From: Populus alba
Taxonomy: Eukaryota > Streptophyta > Magnoliopsida > Malpighiales > Salicaceae
NCBI RefSeq assembly: GCF_005239225.2
Contig: NC_133295.1
Location: forward strand, 14,880,001-14,944,000
Direction of reading: 5' to 3'
Length of the DNA: 64,000 nucleotides
In this document: positions 47,684-60,515 of the stretch, in pieces
How the letters are laid out: the number at the start of each line of letters is the position of its first letter
How positions within the stretch are numbered: position 1 is the first letter of the stretch
Notes under the pieces: generated by a model
What the model saw: the letters and a program-made list of their open reading frames with translations, nothing else
Told to the model about the DNA's origin: nothing
Databases searched by the model: none
Made by a program: the position numbers and the translations under genes

Positions 47684-48273
47684 GAAACCATCATGCAAGA
47701 CAATATAATAGAATTACTCCAGGTCATTTGAAATATATTTTGATCATGTTCAACTTTGAATATAGATAGGCACTAAGGCATGATAGCTCATTATTAACAC
47801 ACATTTTCCATGTCTGACAAGTGCTACAATCTGACAAATTTTTCAATTTATAAGCAAGCAACACTCTACAACAATTCAAGGAAAGAAGAATATGCCAAAC
47901 ATTTGATCAAATATGCATCTGGATATGCAAAGGCCAGATAATTTAATAAAAAATCAGCGGAAGCCTTTACAGTTTATCAAGCACAGTGAATTTTACTGTA
48001 ACTTCAGTTCACAAAAAGGATCACATTCCAATGAAACAACACAGAAGCCACTTGAAAAACCAATAGTATTCCCGCAAATACAAGTCCTCCTCAATGACCC
48101 CAATTCCATTTAATTCGTTTCTTCTAACATCTCGGATGCGTAATTGTTGATGCTTGCCAACTGAGAGCCTCCTTATACCACCAATGTTATGTAGCCAACC
48201 AGTTAGTTGAGCCTCCTCTGCCTTTTCAATGTCATCAACATTGCCCTCCTCATCTGTCGAATCAGAACCAACA

Positions 48274-49560
48274 TCACAACTCAAGTCTAAGTTCAAACCA
48301 TCCTCCCTCTCCCCGTCTTTCCCATTCTCTCCTAAAATGCTCCATCTCATCGTCTTCTCTGTTCCTCGTATATCTAACCAACCCCCTATCCACATATGCT
48401 TTCCTTGAACTCAACACCACCAACTCACCCAACTTCCTCCTCGCCAAGTACATATCATTGGGCTCAACTAACTCCCCTTTCCTATACGCCTCTCTAAGAA
48501 AAACCGTATGAAGCTTGCTATGATTCCCTCTAGTTGAAACATAAAAAATCCCCTGATGCTGAAGCAAGAAGTCCTTCAACTTCTTAGGTAAATTCATAGC
48601 CATCCTAAAATGCACAATCCCTCCATCGTAGTCTTCTCCTCCACCGTCAACGACAACAATTCATGAGTACTCGCCACCACCATCTTCTCCATTCTCTTCT
48701 GAGTCTCAACTGACCTCAAATGATAACCTGAAATACCCTCATACGGTGACCAGTAAGGAACCCTTTGCCATTTCCACACCGCAATCCTATAATACTTCCC
48801 TATCTTAAACCCGGTTGGAAAATTCACCATAAACTTAAACCTCACATCCTCAGCATCCATTCCTTTCTCTCTATACTCTAGCTCCCTAACTTTCTCTATT
48901 GCGCAAGCCACCAATCTAGGGCCTCTGTCAACCACTTCAATGTACTTATTCCTAGTCTCAATAGCATCAACCAATCTTAAAAACTGCGGATACTTCAAAA
49001 CAACAGAATGCTCAAAATCATCAGGCAAACCAAACTCATACCTTGCAATCCTGACATGTTCCAACCGCAACCGGCCCGAATTAGACATCATTATCAACTT
49101 CCTCAACCTGGTAACAGCTTCAGGAATTTGAGCCAAAAGGGCCTCCTTTCTTGCACAATCTGACTGAATGCTTTACGCGTTAAACGACAATACAGCACAC
49201 CTTGAACTGGATGGTCATATAACTCAAAAACATGAGGAAATTTGAGGATAAAAGCACCAGCTTCAACGTGTTTAAACCTCAACCTGCCAGCGAGATTGTC
49301 AAGACGTGAAATGGGAAGTGTTTGGTTGTGCTGAGAAAGTATTAAAGATTGAAACTTTTAAGACTTTTCTTCTTTTCTTGTCTTTTTTCGATTTCCATGT
49401 AATTGTCAAATCCATGGTCACGAACCCATTGTTATTTTTTGGGAATTGAAGTCGATTGAGACATAGGTTTGGTGTGTTTAAGGTTGTAGAGCGTGGATTC
49501 AAGAGTTTTGAGGGTTTTGTGTTTAGAGATTAAGAGATTGACAGCAATGAAGATTAGCAT
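48274..49560 (-). pseudogene. PORR-domain organelle RNA-binding protein, frameshifted
   Basis: The PORR (formerly DUF860) domain is nearly complete but scattered over frames. The blocks are QWVRDHGFDNYMEIEKRQ (preceded by an in-frame TAA), LSQHNQTLPISRLDNLAGRL, GAFILKFPHVFELYDHPV and YCRLTRKAF. Then, after one lost base near 49140-49147, AQIPEAVTRLRKLIMMSN, GRLRLEHVRIARYEFGLPDD and KYPQFLRLVDA follow. After another near 48619-48624 come HFRMAMNLPKKLKDFLLQHQ, GIFYVSTRGN and KLHTVFLREAY. A further shift lies near 49345. Intact PORR proteins enter mitochondria or chloroplasts and help splice group II introns. The upstream stretch may be an old transit peptide. Like its intact relatives it has no introns. 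Which family member it derives from is not certain. Repeated single-base indels could also reflect assembly error, though neighbouring genes are clean. Confidence 0.82.
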
Positions 49561-50562
49561 TTCTATGTTTTGATTTTTAGGGTTTTAGCAGAGACTGATT
49601 GAGAGAGGAAAGGACAGACTATTGGAGTGGAGGAGAGTTAGGGAAGAATTCAAGAAATGATTGAGTGGGGGTAAATGGAAAGCTGTTAAAGTAATGAGGG
49701 GTGATTATGAATTGTTGGAAAACTTGGAGGTGGTAAGTGAAATTCGTTTACTGTGTGTAATTACAATTTACAAGTTGTTGATGACTTGATGTGAAAAATG
49801 GAGGGTCTAGTTGTGATTTTGTATCGAAGCTTTGGCCTTTAAGGTTATTGAAATTTTGAAACTTGTAATGGATTGATTTCTCACAAGGATGCTCTTTGAC
49901 CTTTTCAGACCTTAGTTTTAAAACCCGGGAGTTGAAAAAAATAAAAATTAAATTAAAATAACGCTATTTTAATAATAATAAAAAATTAAAGATCTTTTGC
50001 CACAATATCTTCGAGGTTAATCCGTTGATTAATATACTCTAGTTCCTTTTTAATCACTACGGTTTTTACACCAGAAAGGATACACAAAACACAAGAGAGT
50101 GAGATCAGGTGTCAAGCAAGAATTCAGGCTAACCTTAGCAGAAAACTTTGAAGCAAAATGTAAGTTAAAACACCAGATTGCCTAAGAGCTTGAACTGTTT
50201 TCATAACACCAAAGGTTAAAGAACTAGCAGTCTCCAATGTCTATATTGTTTTTCTGTATACGAGAGGACAAAACAAAAACATTTGCTAAGGCTAACTGAG
50301 TCAATACCCGAACCACAAGACCATGGTATGTCGCCGAGTTAGAACTAGCTCAGCATGGGCAGTAACATCCTGAGTCATCCTACACACATCACCTCCATGC
50401 TGTTTGTTCTTGACTTGAAACCCTACTTGTGCAGAGGTTGCCACTTCAAGCTCCCTCTATTTCATGTCCATTCTATCTGTTTTGCCTTCCTAATACTTTG
50501 TATACTTGTATGTCCGAAAAGAAAAGGAAAAGGAGATGTACTAGTTAGTTAAGAAGCCACCA
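49561..50562. other. Intergenic between PORR pseudogene and HDG7 3' end
   Basis: It includes the former leader of the PORR gene and a partial family C repeat near 49912-49995 (TTAGTTTTAAAACCCGGGA). The 3' flank of the HD-ZIP gene on the minus strand completes it. No coding. Confidence 0.4.
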
Positions 50563-53500
50563 TTAGTTGAAGGCTGTTCTGATCCTCTGCATTGTGCAGG
50601 AGATGAGATTATGAATCGTCTCGACTGACTCGACTGTAAGTATGGCTGAAGGAAGGTTGCTCGCCAAAATTTGGAACCCGACAGTCAAAAACGATCCACA
50701 TCCATTGTTGCTATCGCTATCTCTTTTGACTGGATTCCCATCGCTGTTGCTGGGCTCACCATTACTAAATGAATTAGCTGGAAGAATCACAAACCCTGAT
50801 GGCAGGAGAGCCACATAGGTAGAGTCTCCACCAGACGTCACTACACTCATCGATTGTAAGTCGACTGGTGCATACACTACTAGCGAACCTGAGACATCAT
50901 TCCAGGTTTCTTGTAATATTAACATGTTCTTCACACCCGCATCAGCATCAACAGCCTGAAGGTTGCAAGAAACAGAAATTATACAATTAAACACTTGGTA
51001 AAAGAAACAAAAATGTTGAAAGTTGGTTATGGCCACTCACAGTTGAGCGCAGGAGAGAGACACGGTTCCATTGTCCCTGTCCCTTGGGGATTTGGATCAT
51101 CTCCTGCAACGTTCCACCATTGGATAAAATGTCCCAATGGCTCCTTGATTGTTCATCCCTCAAGAAGTCAAATAACCTTTGTCGTGAAACTGGCAGCCAA
51201 ACAGAAGTCGCAGCACTCAACACAATACCATCTGGTTCACCAGGTTCATCAATACTCTTTCGGGTCAAAATCCTCACGTCTTCACTCACATTTCCAGCCA
51301 CAAGGTTGCCCCAATTGTGCAAAGAAGAAGCACAAACCCCAGAACAGAAGTTATCCACCATTCGTCGTGCTAGCTTTAACATGCTTTTCTTACCTCCCAG
51401 ATTTATCACTGTATCATGATAGCATCACAACTCAAAAGACTTAATTAATTCGAGAAAATAGACAAATAAAGAAAGGATTGAGCAGATTCCCGGACCTGCC
51501 TGATCTTCACCCAAAATGCTAGGAGACATAATCATTGCCATGCCCTCGTAATACCGTTGAAGGGCAGCGAGCCACCTCTGTGCACCAAAGCCCCTGCCAG
51601 AACGAAGTATGGGTCGGTAGAGTTGATGGACTGCACTCTCATCATATTCGGAATGTTCCACCCATGTAACCTGCATTTTACTATCAGTCAGCATTTTGGA
51701 ACATATAAGCACCTGCATATTCCGAGCATCTATCAACAGTAGTACACCTCTATTTAGCAAGCAATCAAACTTTGGTACGTTTGCTGGGTTCCATTCACCT
51801 CAAATAAAAACAATTCCACGAAGACGTTTCTATATATGAGCACAGTTTAAAATGTTTCAGTACTTGTTTTTATTATTAATAATTAGTAAACCATGAAGCC
51901 TGTAAAATTCTGATGCTACTGAGTTATTCTTAATTGATCAAAGTTCTGGCGATGTTAAACACTTAACTCTTCCATTAATGGTGAGAATAATAATGAAATG
52001 GTGAATACATAGAAAAATAGACTTATAACCAATGGTTAGAGCAGACTAATAAAGTAACATATATCATGCAGTTCCATACCACGTCGAAAGGAAGTCTATG
52101 GAAAGGACAAGAAAGGCTCCAAATTCAAGGCACAGTATTGAAAATGAGGAGAGAGCATTATTGCACATAATATAAAATACTATCCTTCTTAGAACTTGAA
52201 AATAAGATTTCACGAGGTTTTTCAATTACATATATAGGAAGGTAATTGTGATTCTATCATAATACAGTCGTAGCAGGTCATTACTTGGAATCAGAAGATT
52301 AAAGTATAATCATTGGACCCGGATCATGTTACCTCACGGACAGCAAGAGTAAACAGCTGAAGAACAGAAGAGAGATAGGAATAAAAACATCAAATGAAGG
52401 AGGTGTACAGCAAAGATTGGAAACCACAAGGCTTTACCTGGATAGAAAGATTGTGAATGCACTGAATCCAAGACCAAGGAATCAAAAACATGTGTGCGCG
52501 CGGGCATGCGTGTCAAATGCAAGTGATATCGTCGTCTTAGAAAGTAGCAATGGGCTAATTAAGTGCATGCAGTAAGCAGATTTCGCTTTGGAATTGGAGG
52601 GTTTAATTAATTTATTTAAATCAAAGAAGAAACTTTAGTTAAATGATAAATATCAAAGCTCAGGTTTTCAAGTAAATTAATAATATATTTCATTACAGCA
52701 AGGAGAGAAACTTTGGTGCACAACCATAATGAATAAAGAAACCACAAGTATATATAATTAGTACAACAAACGAAGAATTAATCTATACAAGTCATCACCT
52801 TAGAGCAACCATTGTTCATATCTTGTATAATGCAGCCAGAAGGAAGCCTCTTGCAGGTTACAGGGGCTTGTGCATTTAGATTTTCCTGGTTTGCATCAAT
52901 GGAAACATCAACTACAGCCCACACACCCTCCGTGAGATGCTTGCATAACCGAAGGAACTTCACTTGACGCACAGGGACAAAAGGCGAAATCAATTGAAAC
53001 TCGGCATTTATCTGGAAAAGAAAAACACTCATAAACGCCAGCTAATTCACTGCAAAAGACTATAGAACATGTAGGATAACGACATACCATTTGCAAAGCT
53101 CCACTTTTTGTTCCACCCATGCCACTTGATATGATATCAGTGGTGGCAGCTCTAGCAATCAAGCTGGGAAACATCTCCACCCATCCATTCTGTATATGGA
53201 AGAGCAGTTAAACTACCATGCATGTACAAAACTAGAAGCATTTCACCATTTCTAGTTGAATAAATGAAGCATATTAAGATTGAATTTGCAGCTTTCTCAG
53301 CACCATCCTTTCAGATAAAGGGATTCAGCAGCCGTGAGATCATAAACAAAAAAATGTAAACAATCTCACCAAACTATTCTAATCTTGACAAAGTGCTTCA
53401 AAAATTATAGTTACATTGTCTTTGACACAAAAATACACTAAGAAAAATGAAATACAGTAGTCAAATCCAATAACGAGCTCATGCTTAAGAGAAAAATAAT

Positions 53501-54748
53501 TGAAAAATTCATAACAGCACAAAGAGTTAGGTAGCATACCACGTCCATCAATTTCTCAACTAGAGCCAAGATGTTGACGAGTACTACACCACTCTCCCGT
53601 GTAGCCTCGGTAACAAAATTGCTGGGTTTCTTGCCAAGGCGAGGAAAAGTCCTCATATACTCCTCATGGTTCAGGACCTCCTTCCCTCCATCTAAGCTTT
53701 TGATCCAAACGGGACTTTCAATCTGAGTCATCTTTATCAATTCATCCATAGCAGCAAGTGCAAGATCTACAAATATTGATCTATCATGAGGTACTTCTTC
53801 GACAGCATTGCCTGTTGGTTTCATCGGAGGCATCCTAATCCCTCCATTATTATCAAGCCCCGTTGGCAACATGTTGTCTGTATGGCCTAAATTGCCATAT
53901 CCATTTATCCCAACTGCAAGGTCCAACTTGGAGTTTGAGCTAAACGGAGGGATAGGATTGGCTGAGGATGTGAGGGGTCTGCCTAAAAACTTATTGGTTA
54001 AGGCACAAACACGACCTAATTCATCCATCAATCGAGCATTTTCGATCCTTAACTGCCGTTGCTCATAAGACACCGGACCGGGCACCACAGGACCACCACA
54101 ATTGTTGCAAATTGGATCGCTCATGTTTTGTTTCAACAACTCATTCTCAAGTCGGAGTTTATCATTTTCTTGCTTGAGGATTACATTCTCGTGCCTTTCC
54201 AATTGGGTCTGAAGTCCAAAATGACCGAAATCAAGATTTTCAAAAGGGAAAATACAAGGAAGCAAATTAAAAAGGTACAAACAAGTCTATCAATTTACCT
54301 TCATTTGAGTTCTCCTGTTTTGAAACCAAAACTTGATTTGCTTGCTTTCCAAGCCAAGCGTCCTGCTAAGCTCTGATCTTTGTTTCTCATCAGGATGAGG
54401 ACACTCCTTGAAGAAACTATTAACATCAAAAACAAATAGAACCAAAGCTCTTTTAGGAAAAAAAATCTTTCAATCCAAGATAAGTAAACACAATACATAG
54501 ATCTCTTAGCATAAAAGAAATAGCCAAAGGAAGAACTCATACGATTCAAGCTCTTGTATTTGATTAGCAGTGTGTCTGTTGTACTTCTTCCTAGGCCTTT
54601 GATCGTCTCCAACATCCTGATCTTCACCAGATGCTCCTTCAATGTTATCACTACCGGACCTGCTCTCATAACCATCATCCTTGATCCTCCCTGCCAAACA
54701 AGGATCAAAATGTTCCCCAAACAGACCCATATCACCACGACCATCCAT
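50563..54748 (-). CDS. HDG7: HD-ZIP class IV homeodomain-START transcription factor, HDG7/ANL2 clade
   Basis: Eight coding exons on the minus strand (54748-54543, 54416-54299, 54208-53540, 53189-53088, 53011-52799, 51670-51496, 51408-51041, 50955-50563) join in phase to 747 residues. The homeodomain spans about 50-108, with WFQNRR in helix 3. The class IV zipper-loop-zipper follows (109-185) with CNNCGG in the loop, then a START lipid-binding domain (about 265-490) and the HD-START-associated domain ([31 protein letters not shown]). The acidic N-terminus [14 protein letters not shown] and [15 protein letters not shown] match HDG7/ANL2 rather than ATML1/PDF2. Class IV HD-ZIPs act in the nucleus on L1-box promoters (TAAATGYA) to specify epidermal and related cells. 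The start is the first ATG after a leader intron. Confidence 0.93.
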
Positions 54749-55164
54749 CTTAATTTTCTGCAAAAATTCCCACGGACAAACAAGGGTCATAAATTATCTA
54801 ATTCCAAGCACCACCAGTAGGCATGGTGTTGTTACAGTGCACTGCAACCATATCTGTCACAAACCTTGAAACCCCTTGACTACCCTTAAAACTATTAGCT
54901 CCAACAAACCCCCAAAACTCATCAAAATAGAAAACAAAAAGGAACCCCCCCCCCCCCAACTTCTTTTTATCTTAAATAATCACGCGCAGTTTCTCTTGAA
55001 AAGGTAGCTATCACTTTCACAGAGGTAGGCTTCGATTTTGTCTAGCAAGTTTTGACCTTTCCAGCACTTGCTTGAAGTTTGAACTAGAATAAAAAACCAC
55101 GCTCATATTCTTAAGATAGAAACAAGAAAACCTATTTCTTTGTCAACGCTTAATAACGGATGAC

Positions 55165-55167
<3 letters not shown>

Positions 55168-55206
<39 letters not shown>
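55168..55206. repeat. (CT)n microsatellite in the HDG7 leader intron
   Basis: About 19 uninterrupted CT units (GA on the transcribed strand). Confidence 0.9.
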
Positions 55207-55210
<4 letters not shown>

Positions 55211-55814
55211 TGGCCTGTGGAGTGATAATAAGATAAAAGGTACAAACAGAAACAAAAACCAATCTTTTCTTGATGTGTACACTGTTCACATCTCATCAAA
55301 TTGAAAATCTTTGCAACAAGAGAAGATTGCCTTTAATATTTCCATGCACACATACAAGAAACATAGCATGCGGACCAAGTGATTGTCGTTGTTGAAAAAG
55401 ACTAACCCAGAAAGGTGAAGAACTAGAAAGGTTGAATTATATTACAAAAAAAAAAAAAAAAAACAACAAAAAGTTCACCCTTTTTTAATAAATAAATTAT
55501 CTCATAGGCTCACACTCTTTTTTGTTAAAAAAAAGCAAAAACAAAAACAATCCCAGTTGACCTCTCTTCTTCTCCTTCAATTTTCGTGACATGGAAAACA
55601 GTTAAACACGTAAAAGGGTAGCTGAATGTTAAAGAAAACACCAAAAAAAAAAAAAAAACTTTCTTCGACATTAACGAAAACAGCCTATTGATAAAATAAA
55701 ACTATCAAATCCTTTCTTCTCCCTCCCTCTCTGAATCAACACATAAGAGAAAGGTAAAAGACAAAACGAAATAGTCAAGTATGTGACCGAGACAAGAAAA
55801 AATGCTACATGAAA

Positions 55815-55820
<6 letters not shown>

Positions 55821-55869
<49 letters not shown>
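55821..55869. repeat. Compound (TA)n(GA)n microsatellite in the HDG7 leader intron
   Basis: About 14 TA units pass directly into about 10 GA units. Confidence 0.9.
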
Positions 55870-57469
55870 GAAGTATAAAATTAGCCTCACTAAGGTCTTT
55901 TTAATTTTCTGATAGTTGTTCATGATCTTTCCTAGCTACATGTGTGTACCGATCAACAAAAAAAACTAAGAGTAACCTGAGGAAATATAAAAGTTAAAAA
56001 CTATGTGACAATACAAGAATAAATAAATAAATAAATAGAAGACATGAAGCAAAAATTCACTTACATTTTCTTCTTTCTCTATTTTTTTTTTTCTTCAAAT
56101 GGCCTCTTTCCTTTCACAAAAGATTTTCTTTCTTATTATTTCTAAAGAAGGACACAAAAAAGAGAAACTACGTAAAAGAACTGAAGAAGAGAGGAAGAAT
56201 GCTCTTGTTGTATTTGTAGGGCAATGAAAAAGGTCAATTGGTGGGTCCCTTTGTCTATTTTTATCAGGGCAAACTTAAAAAGGTCCCAACTTCTAGGAGT
56301 AATTTAAATTAAGTCTCCAACTTGTTTTTTTCTTGATTGTATCCTTAACATATCAATTAATTCTCATTTAAATCCTTCAAGTAGTTTAATTAAGTTAATA
56401 GAATGGTTGAGTAATTAAGTAGTTTTTATTTAATCCATTAAAAACATATAGATCTACTAAGATATTCAACATAATAAAAATTAGGAAGAAGAAAGGGTTT
56501 TGTTTCTATATATAATTTAATATAGCGAGTGAGTCTCACATTATTAAAACTAATAATAGCCAATAATTAATTTTATCTTACAGGATAAAATTCATTTTAT
56601 ATTCATGGGATTACTTAATAGTTTTAGAAATAAAAGTGAAAGGGGTCTGATTGAGAATTCCAAGATATATTAAGGACCTGGTTGAGGTGAAAATAGATTG
56701 ATGACCTATCTGGACTATCCTCACAAGTTAGGGACTTTTGAGACGTTTTCCCTTTTTATTACATGGCACGCTATTTCGTGATATCCGCCCCTTAATATTC
56801 CACGCGTGTTTGCTAGCGCGTGTAAAGCAAGTTAATGCTGTCATGCCTTGGTAGGTTTTGTTTCAGCGAGCTTGAGATTTAAGTGTAGGGTTTGCAACAG
56901 CTTATGGTTGGCTAGTAGGAAGATGAGACTTGAAAATAATGGTTAGAGAATTTAAAGGGTGGTTTGGGAAAGTGGATTTTGATAATAACTTGCATTCGGT
57001 CAGTGTCAAAATAAAAGGGATGGATACAAAAGAAATAAAAAATATGTTTAATGTTTAATTCAAAAGAGAGATGTAAAACCCTAATTAATATATATATATA
57101 TATATGGAAAACCATGAAATTTTAGTATAAGAATATGAAAAATTACCTTTTCTTATTATGTATTTCAGCCAAGAGAATAGGAAAATTTTTTCTCAACCTG
57201 TGAAAATGCATGTGAAATTGTGTAATATGAAATGTATATTGCTAAATGGATGATATTTAAGAACAAGTAAATTATTTTATTGAATAACAACGAAATGGTT
57301 ATATTAATATTATGATTGAGAATTTTTGAGAGAAGATTGTTAAATTATAGATAAAAATTGTGGTGGTTAAGTTTAGTTTGTTAAATTGAAGGTAGAATAC
57401 TATAAAAAATTAAGTAAATGATTTCGGATTGAGAATAAAATAATGATTTCAATATGGTGTTTAATGTTT

Positions 57470-57503
<34 letters not shown>

Positions 57504-57769
57504 TATAAGATGATGATAAATTGAAAATCTTGTTGATATAAGAGAAATTGATGGAGTATGACAGCGGGTAGGAGGAATTAGTTATAATTAGATTGCAGGT
57601 AAGTATTTGACAACGGGTAGGAGGAATCAGTTATTCCACATCTCAATTTAAGTTAAGTTATAATGTTCTTGTTGTACATGTTATTTATTTCAATAGCATG
57701 ATTGTGGAATAGAAAAGGAAAAATGAATGAAATGAAAAGAGTTAAATTAAAAAATTTATAGAGTTATTG

Positions 57770-57943
57770 GCATATAAGAGGGGTTGTTAATTTTATTAGC
57801 ATCTGTGAGGGATTACCAGAGTTATAGGCATTCACGTGAAATTGTCAAAGTGATAGGCATCCCGTGAGGGATTGTTAGAGATATTAGCATATGTGAAGAA
57901 TTGTCGGAGATACAGGCTTCCAGTGGGATTGCTATAATTGGGG
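57770..57943. repeat. Minisatellite, 29-bp unit, six diverged copies
   Basis: Units start at 57770, 57799, 57828, 57857, 57887 and 57916 (lengths 29, 29, 29, 30, 29, 28). Each opens GCAT or GCTT, followed by a GTGAGGGATTG-like middle and an AGAG-ATA-type end. Divergence of the units shows it is old. Confidence 0.75.
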
Positions 57944-58464
57944 CTTCCATCTCGGGTGGTCAACAATATAAAATGATCGTGATGTTAAATAGATGGTTTA
58001 ATAAATGTAATAGGTAGCTTAAGTTTTATCAACCATGGAATTAGTTAAGATAACTTATAATTACTGAGATCGTTTGGAATGTGATAAATATCCAAGAAAG
58101 TTAAATGAATCAATATATTTGATTGTTATACTACTTTGAATATTCTCATTTATAGAATCATTTTTATAATTTTCTTATTTAATTTCAGGATCCTCTCAGT
58201 CTAACCTCTTCAATTCTTGAGGAAGCTCCCTACCATGTGAATGAGCTTAAGAGACCAGTAAGACTTCACATCACATTTTTCTTTCTATACGGATAAGTTT
58301 AACCATGACTTAAAGAAAAGAATACTAGGATAGGGTATGATTTATATCTCTTACTATCATAAAAAAGACTACCTTTCCATTTAGGGCGGTAGCTCCACTT
58401 ACTCGGTTCATATGGTAACTATTTACCTATTATATTTCCTTGCCAACTCCAATCTTTTATGAAA

Positions 58465-58739
58465 ATAGTTGTCAAAACCTACCTGAAACTTAATTCAAAG
58501 TGAGGTCTGTATTGCAAGTTGGGAAAATCAATCCTATAACTTTTTTCTTAGAAATTTTTTTTTATTTTAATATATAATAAAAAGATTGGGAACTAAATCT
58601 TGATTAGATCAGTGGATAAACCTGAATTTTCAATCAATTCATCAAAATTTTCCCTCTTGTATTTTTTCCAACTTAGACTAGTTTAAATTGATCAAGTATT
58701 GAGTTAACTTGCTAATTCAGTTCAGGTTTTAGAACCATG
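58465..58739. mobile_element. Short TIR element, family C (third copy)
   Basis: The left end ATAGTTGTCAAAACCT corresponds to the reverse complement of the right end AGGTTTTAGAACCATG. Internal AGTTGGGAAAATC and TTGATTAGATCAG stretches fit the same class of 250-300 bp elements as 31428 and 32992. Confidence 0.5.
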
Positions 58740-58856
58740 CCCAGGAACAAAAACAACAACAACGAAGAATAGAAAAGTAGACTTATTTGTGGAATGAATT
58801 TGTAAATTTTCAAATTACAAGGAGCCAGTTTAAACTCGAACAATGTAAATTACAAT

Positions 58857-58977
58857 GGCCCATAAGCATAAGAACCAGGCACTTAAGGTAGCCGTCTGGC
58901 CTTGTTAAGCCCACAACTATAAAGCCTTTATTTGCCCATTAAGCAAATATATATATATCTTCTCAAACTAAACCCTA
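58857..58977 (+). promoter_or_regulatory. Ribosomal-protein promoter: two site II motifs, TATA-like run and telo-box
   Basis: GGCCCA at 58857-58862 and AGCCCA at 58908-58913 are reverse forms of TGGGCY, the site II element bound by TCP factors. A TATATATATA run lies at about 58948-58958. AAACCCTA at 58970-58977 is a perfect telo-box. Site II plus telo-box upstream of the start is the usual arrangement in plant ribosomal protein genes, tying expression to cell growth. Confidence 0.72.
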
Positions 58978-59025
58978 GTCTGGTCTTCCTTCTTCCCTGC
59001 CAAAAAATCAGTAGCTGCTGCCGCC

Positions 59026-60515
59026 ATGGTTCTCAAGTACGTCCCTTTCTCTCCATTATTTTTCCATTTAACATCAATGGAAAATGGTTTTTATTTTTTC
59101 TGCGTTTTTCTTTTTATGGGTATTTGTTTTTTCAAGTGTTTAAGTGTCCTGAATTGGTGGATTGAATTTGAGCCATCTTGGTTTTGTTTACAAATACATT
59201 ACAACTTGAATTTGTGAGCTACAAATTTAGCACTAGAGCCACTATTTTGTGTGATAGTACAAGGAAAATGAGGCGACCTTGATTAATTTTATGAAACTTC
59301 AAAAATGCACTCTTCATGAAAGTTTTAATCTTTTTGGTGATGGGTAGAGTATACATTTTTGAAGAGTAGAAAGATTTCTGGCATGGATTTCAAGTGAATG
59401 TTTTTATTGTTTATATGTCAGTAAGGTAATTGGAAATACTGGTTTGACATTATGACTTGAATTGCATATAATTGTGATCAATGGAAACCAGACTAAGACT
59501 AAGATGGGTGTTATGTCGCCAGAGTATTCAGCTCCTTGGAAGAGCGTAATCATGCAAATGAAGTCATTGATGTTTTAGATGTGCAATCATGATAAATATA
59601 AAGCATGCGTTCCCTGGAATGGAGCATTTTTAGTGACCTGACAATGGATTTTGTTTGTAATAATACTGATGGTTTCTTTCCCGATGACCAGGACTGAACT
59701 CTGCCGCTTCAGTGGGGCGAAGATCTATCCTGGCAAGGGTATCAGATTTATTCGCTCAGATTCCCAGGTAATATGCAGTTTGGTATTTAAGGCATCGCAT
59801 CTTCTTTCTATTTTCCGCCACCTTCCAGTACAGGCTGTGAAACTAAGTAATCTTTCTTTAATCAATTAAGGTCTTCCTCTTTGCCAATTCTAAATGCAAG
59901 AGGTACTTCCACAACAGGCTGAAGCCCTCAAAGCTAACCTGGACAGCTATGTACAGGAAGCAGCATAAAAAGGTGACTTTTTTGTTAGTTTCTATCAACT
60001 TTTTAATGACGAATGCTTAATGCTTCTATTTGCAAGATTGCTTTCTCTTCAGAAAGAAAATCATGATGCGGTATATGCTGGTTTTGACTCTGCTTTCCTG
60101 ATAATCACAGGACATTGCTGCAGAAACTATTAAGAAGAGGCGTCGCGCTACCAAAAAACCTTACTCAAGGTCCATTGTAGGTGCTACTTTGGAGGTCATA
60201 CAGAAGAAGCGAACTGAGAAACCTGAAGTTCGTGATGCTGCAAGGGAGGCTGCACTCCGGTATGTAATTCTTTGATGGTTTTTCCAATGTGCTTCAATCG
60301 TTGAGTCACTGGTGACACTTGTTGATATGCTTGTTTGTTCAATGCATGATGTTTTGTGCAGTGAAATTAAGGAGAGGATTAAGAAGACAAAGGATGAGAA
60401 GAGGGCCAAGAAGGCAGAGGTAGTGGCCAAGGTACAAAAGAGCAGCAAAGGTAGCGTGCCAAAGGGTGCTGCACCAAAGGGCCCCAAGCTTGGCGGGGGT
60501 GGAGGAAAGCGGTGA
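59026..60515 (+). CDS. RPL24: 60S ribosomal protein L24 (eL24)
   Basis: Five exons, 59026-59036, 59692-59767, 59871-59972, 60111-60259 and 60362-60515, give 163 residues, the usual length in plants. Exon 1 is only 11 bp (ATG plus eight bases), a typical ribosomal protein gene layout with an intron just after the start. The eL24 signature is clear: [68 protein letters not shown] and a Lys/Ala-rich tail ending in GGGGGKR. eL24 sits on the large subunit at the interface with the small subunit; in Arabidopsis the RPL24B form (STV1) is also needed for reinitiation after upstream ORFs. The Kozak context GCCGCCATGG is strong. Confidence 0.97.

Larger units (their letters stand above)
54758..56064 (-). 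other. Leader intron of the HDG7-like gene
   Basis: A TTTTTGCAG acceptor lies 9 nt upstream of the ATG, and AAAAT/GTAAGTGAA at 56065/56064 is a strong donor, implying a 1.3-kb intron in the 5' UTR. The non-coding first exon would be 56065 to about 56215, CT-rich and gene-leader-like. The intron carries (CT)n, (TA)n and (GA)n tracts. Leader introns are common in HD-ZIP IV genes. Prediction only. Confidence 0.55.
56216..58856. other. Intergenic between HDG7 and eL24 promoters
   Basis: The promoters of two divergent genes lie at the ends. Between them are an AT-rich stretch (56280-57540), a (TA)n tract (57473-57501), two direct repeats of about 26 bp 49 bp apart (57560 and 57609, core CGGGTAGGAGGAAT), a 29-bp minisatellite and a TIR element (both listed). 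A TAAATGTA L1-box match is at 58012-58019, but far from either start. No coding. Confidence 0.45.

Noticed and set aside
50995..51444. Plus-strand frames of 111-149 codons
   Set aside because: They are antisense shadows of HD-ZIP IV exon 7 on the minus strand.
57770..57943. CRISPR-like regularly spaced repeats
   Set aside because: Units are contiguous and diverged, with no spacers, in a plant nuclear context; it is a minisatellite.
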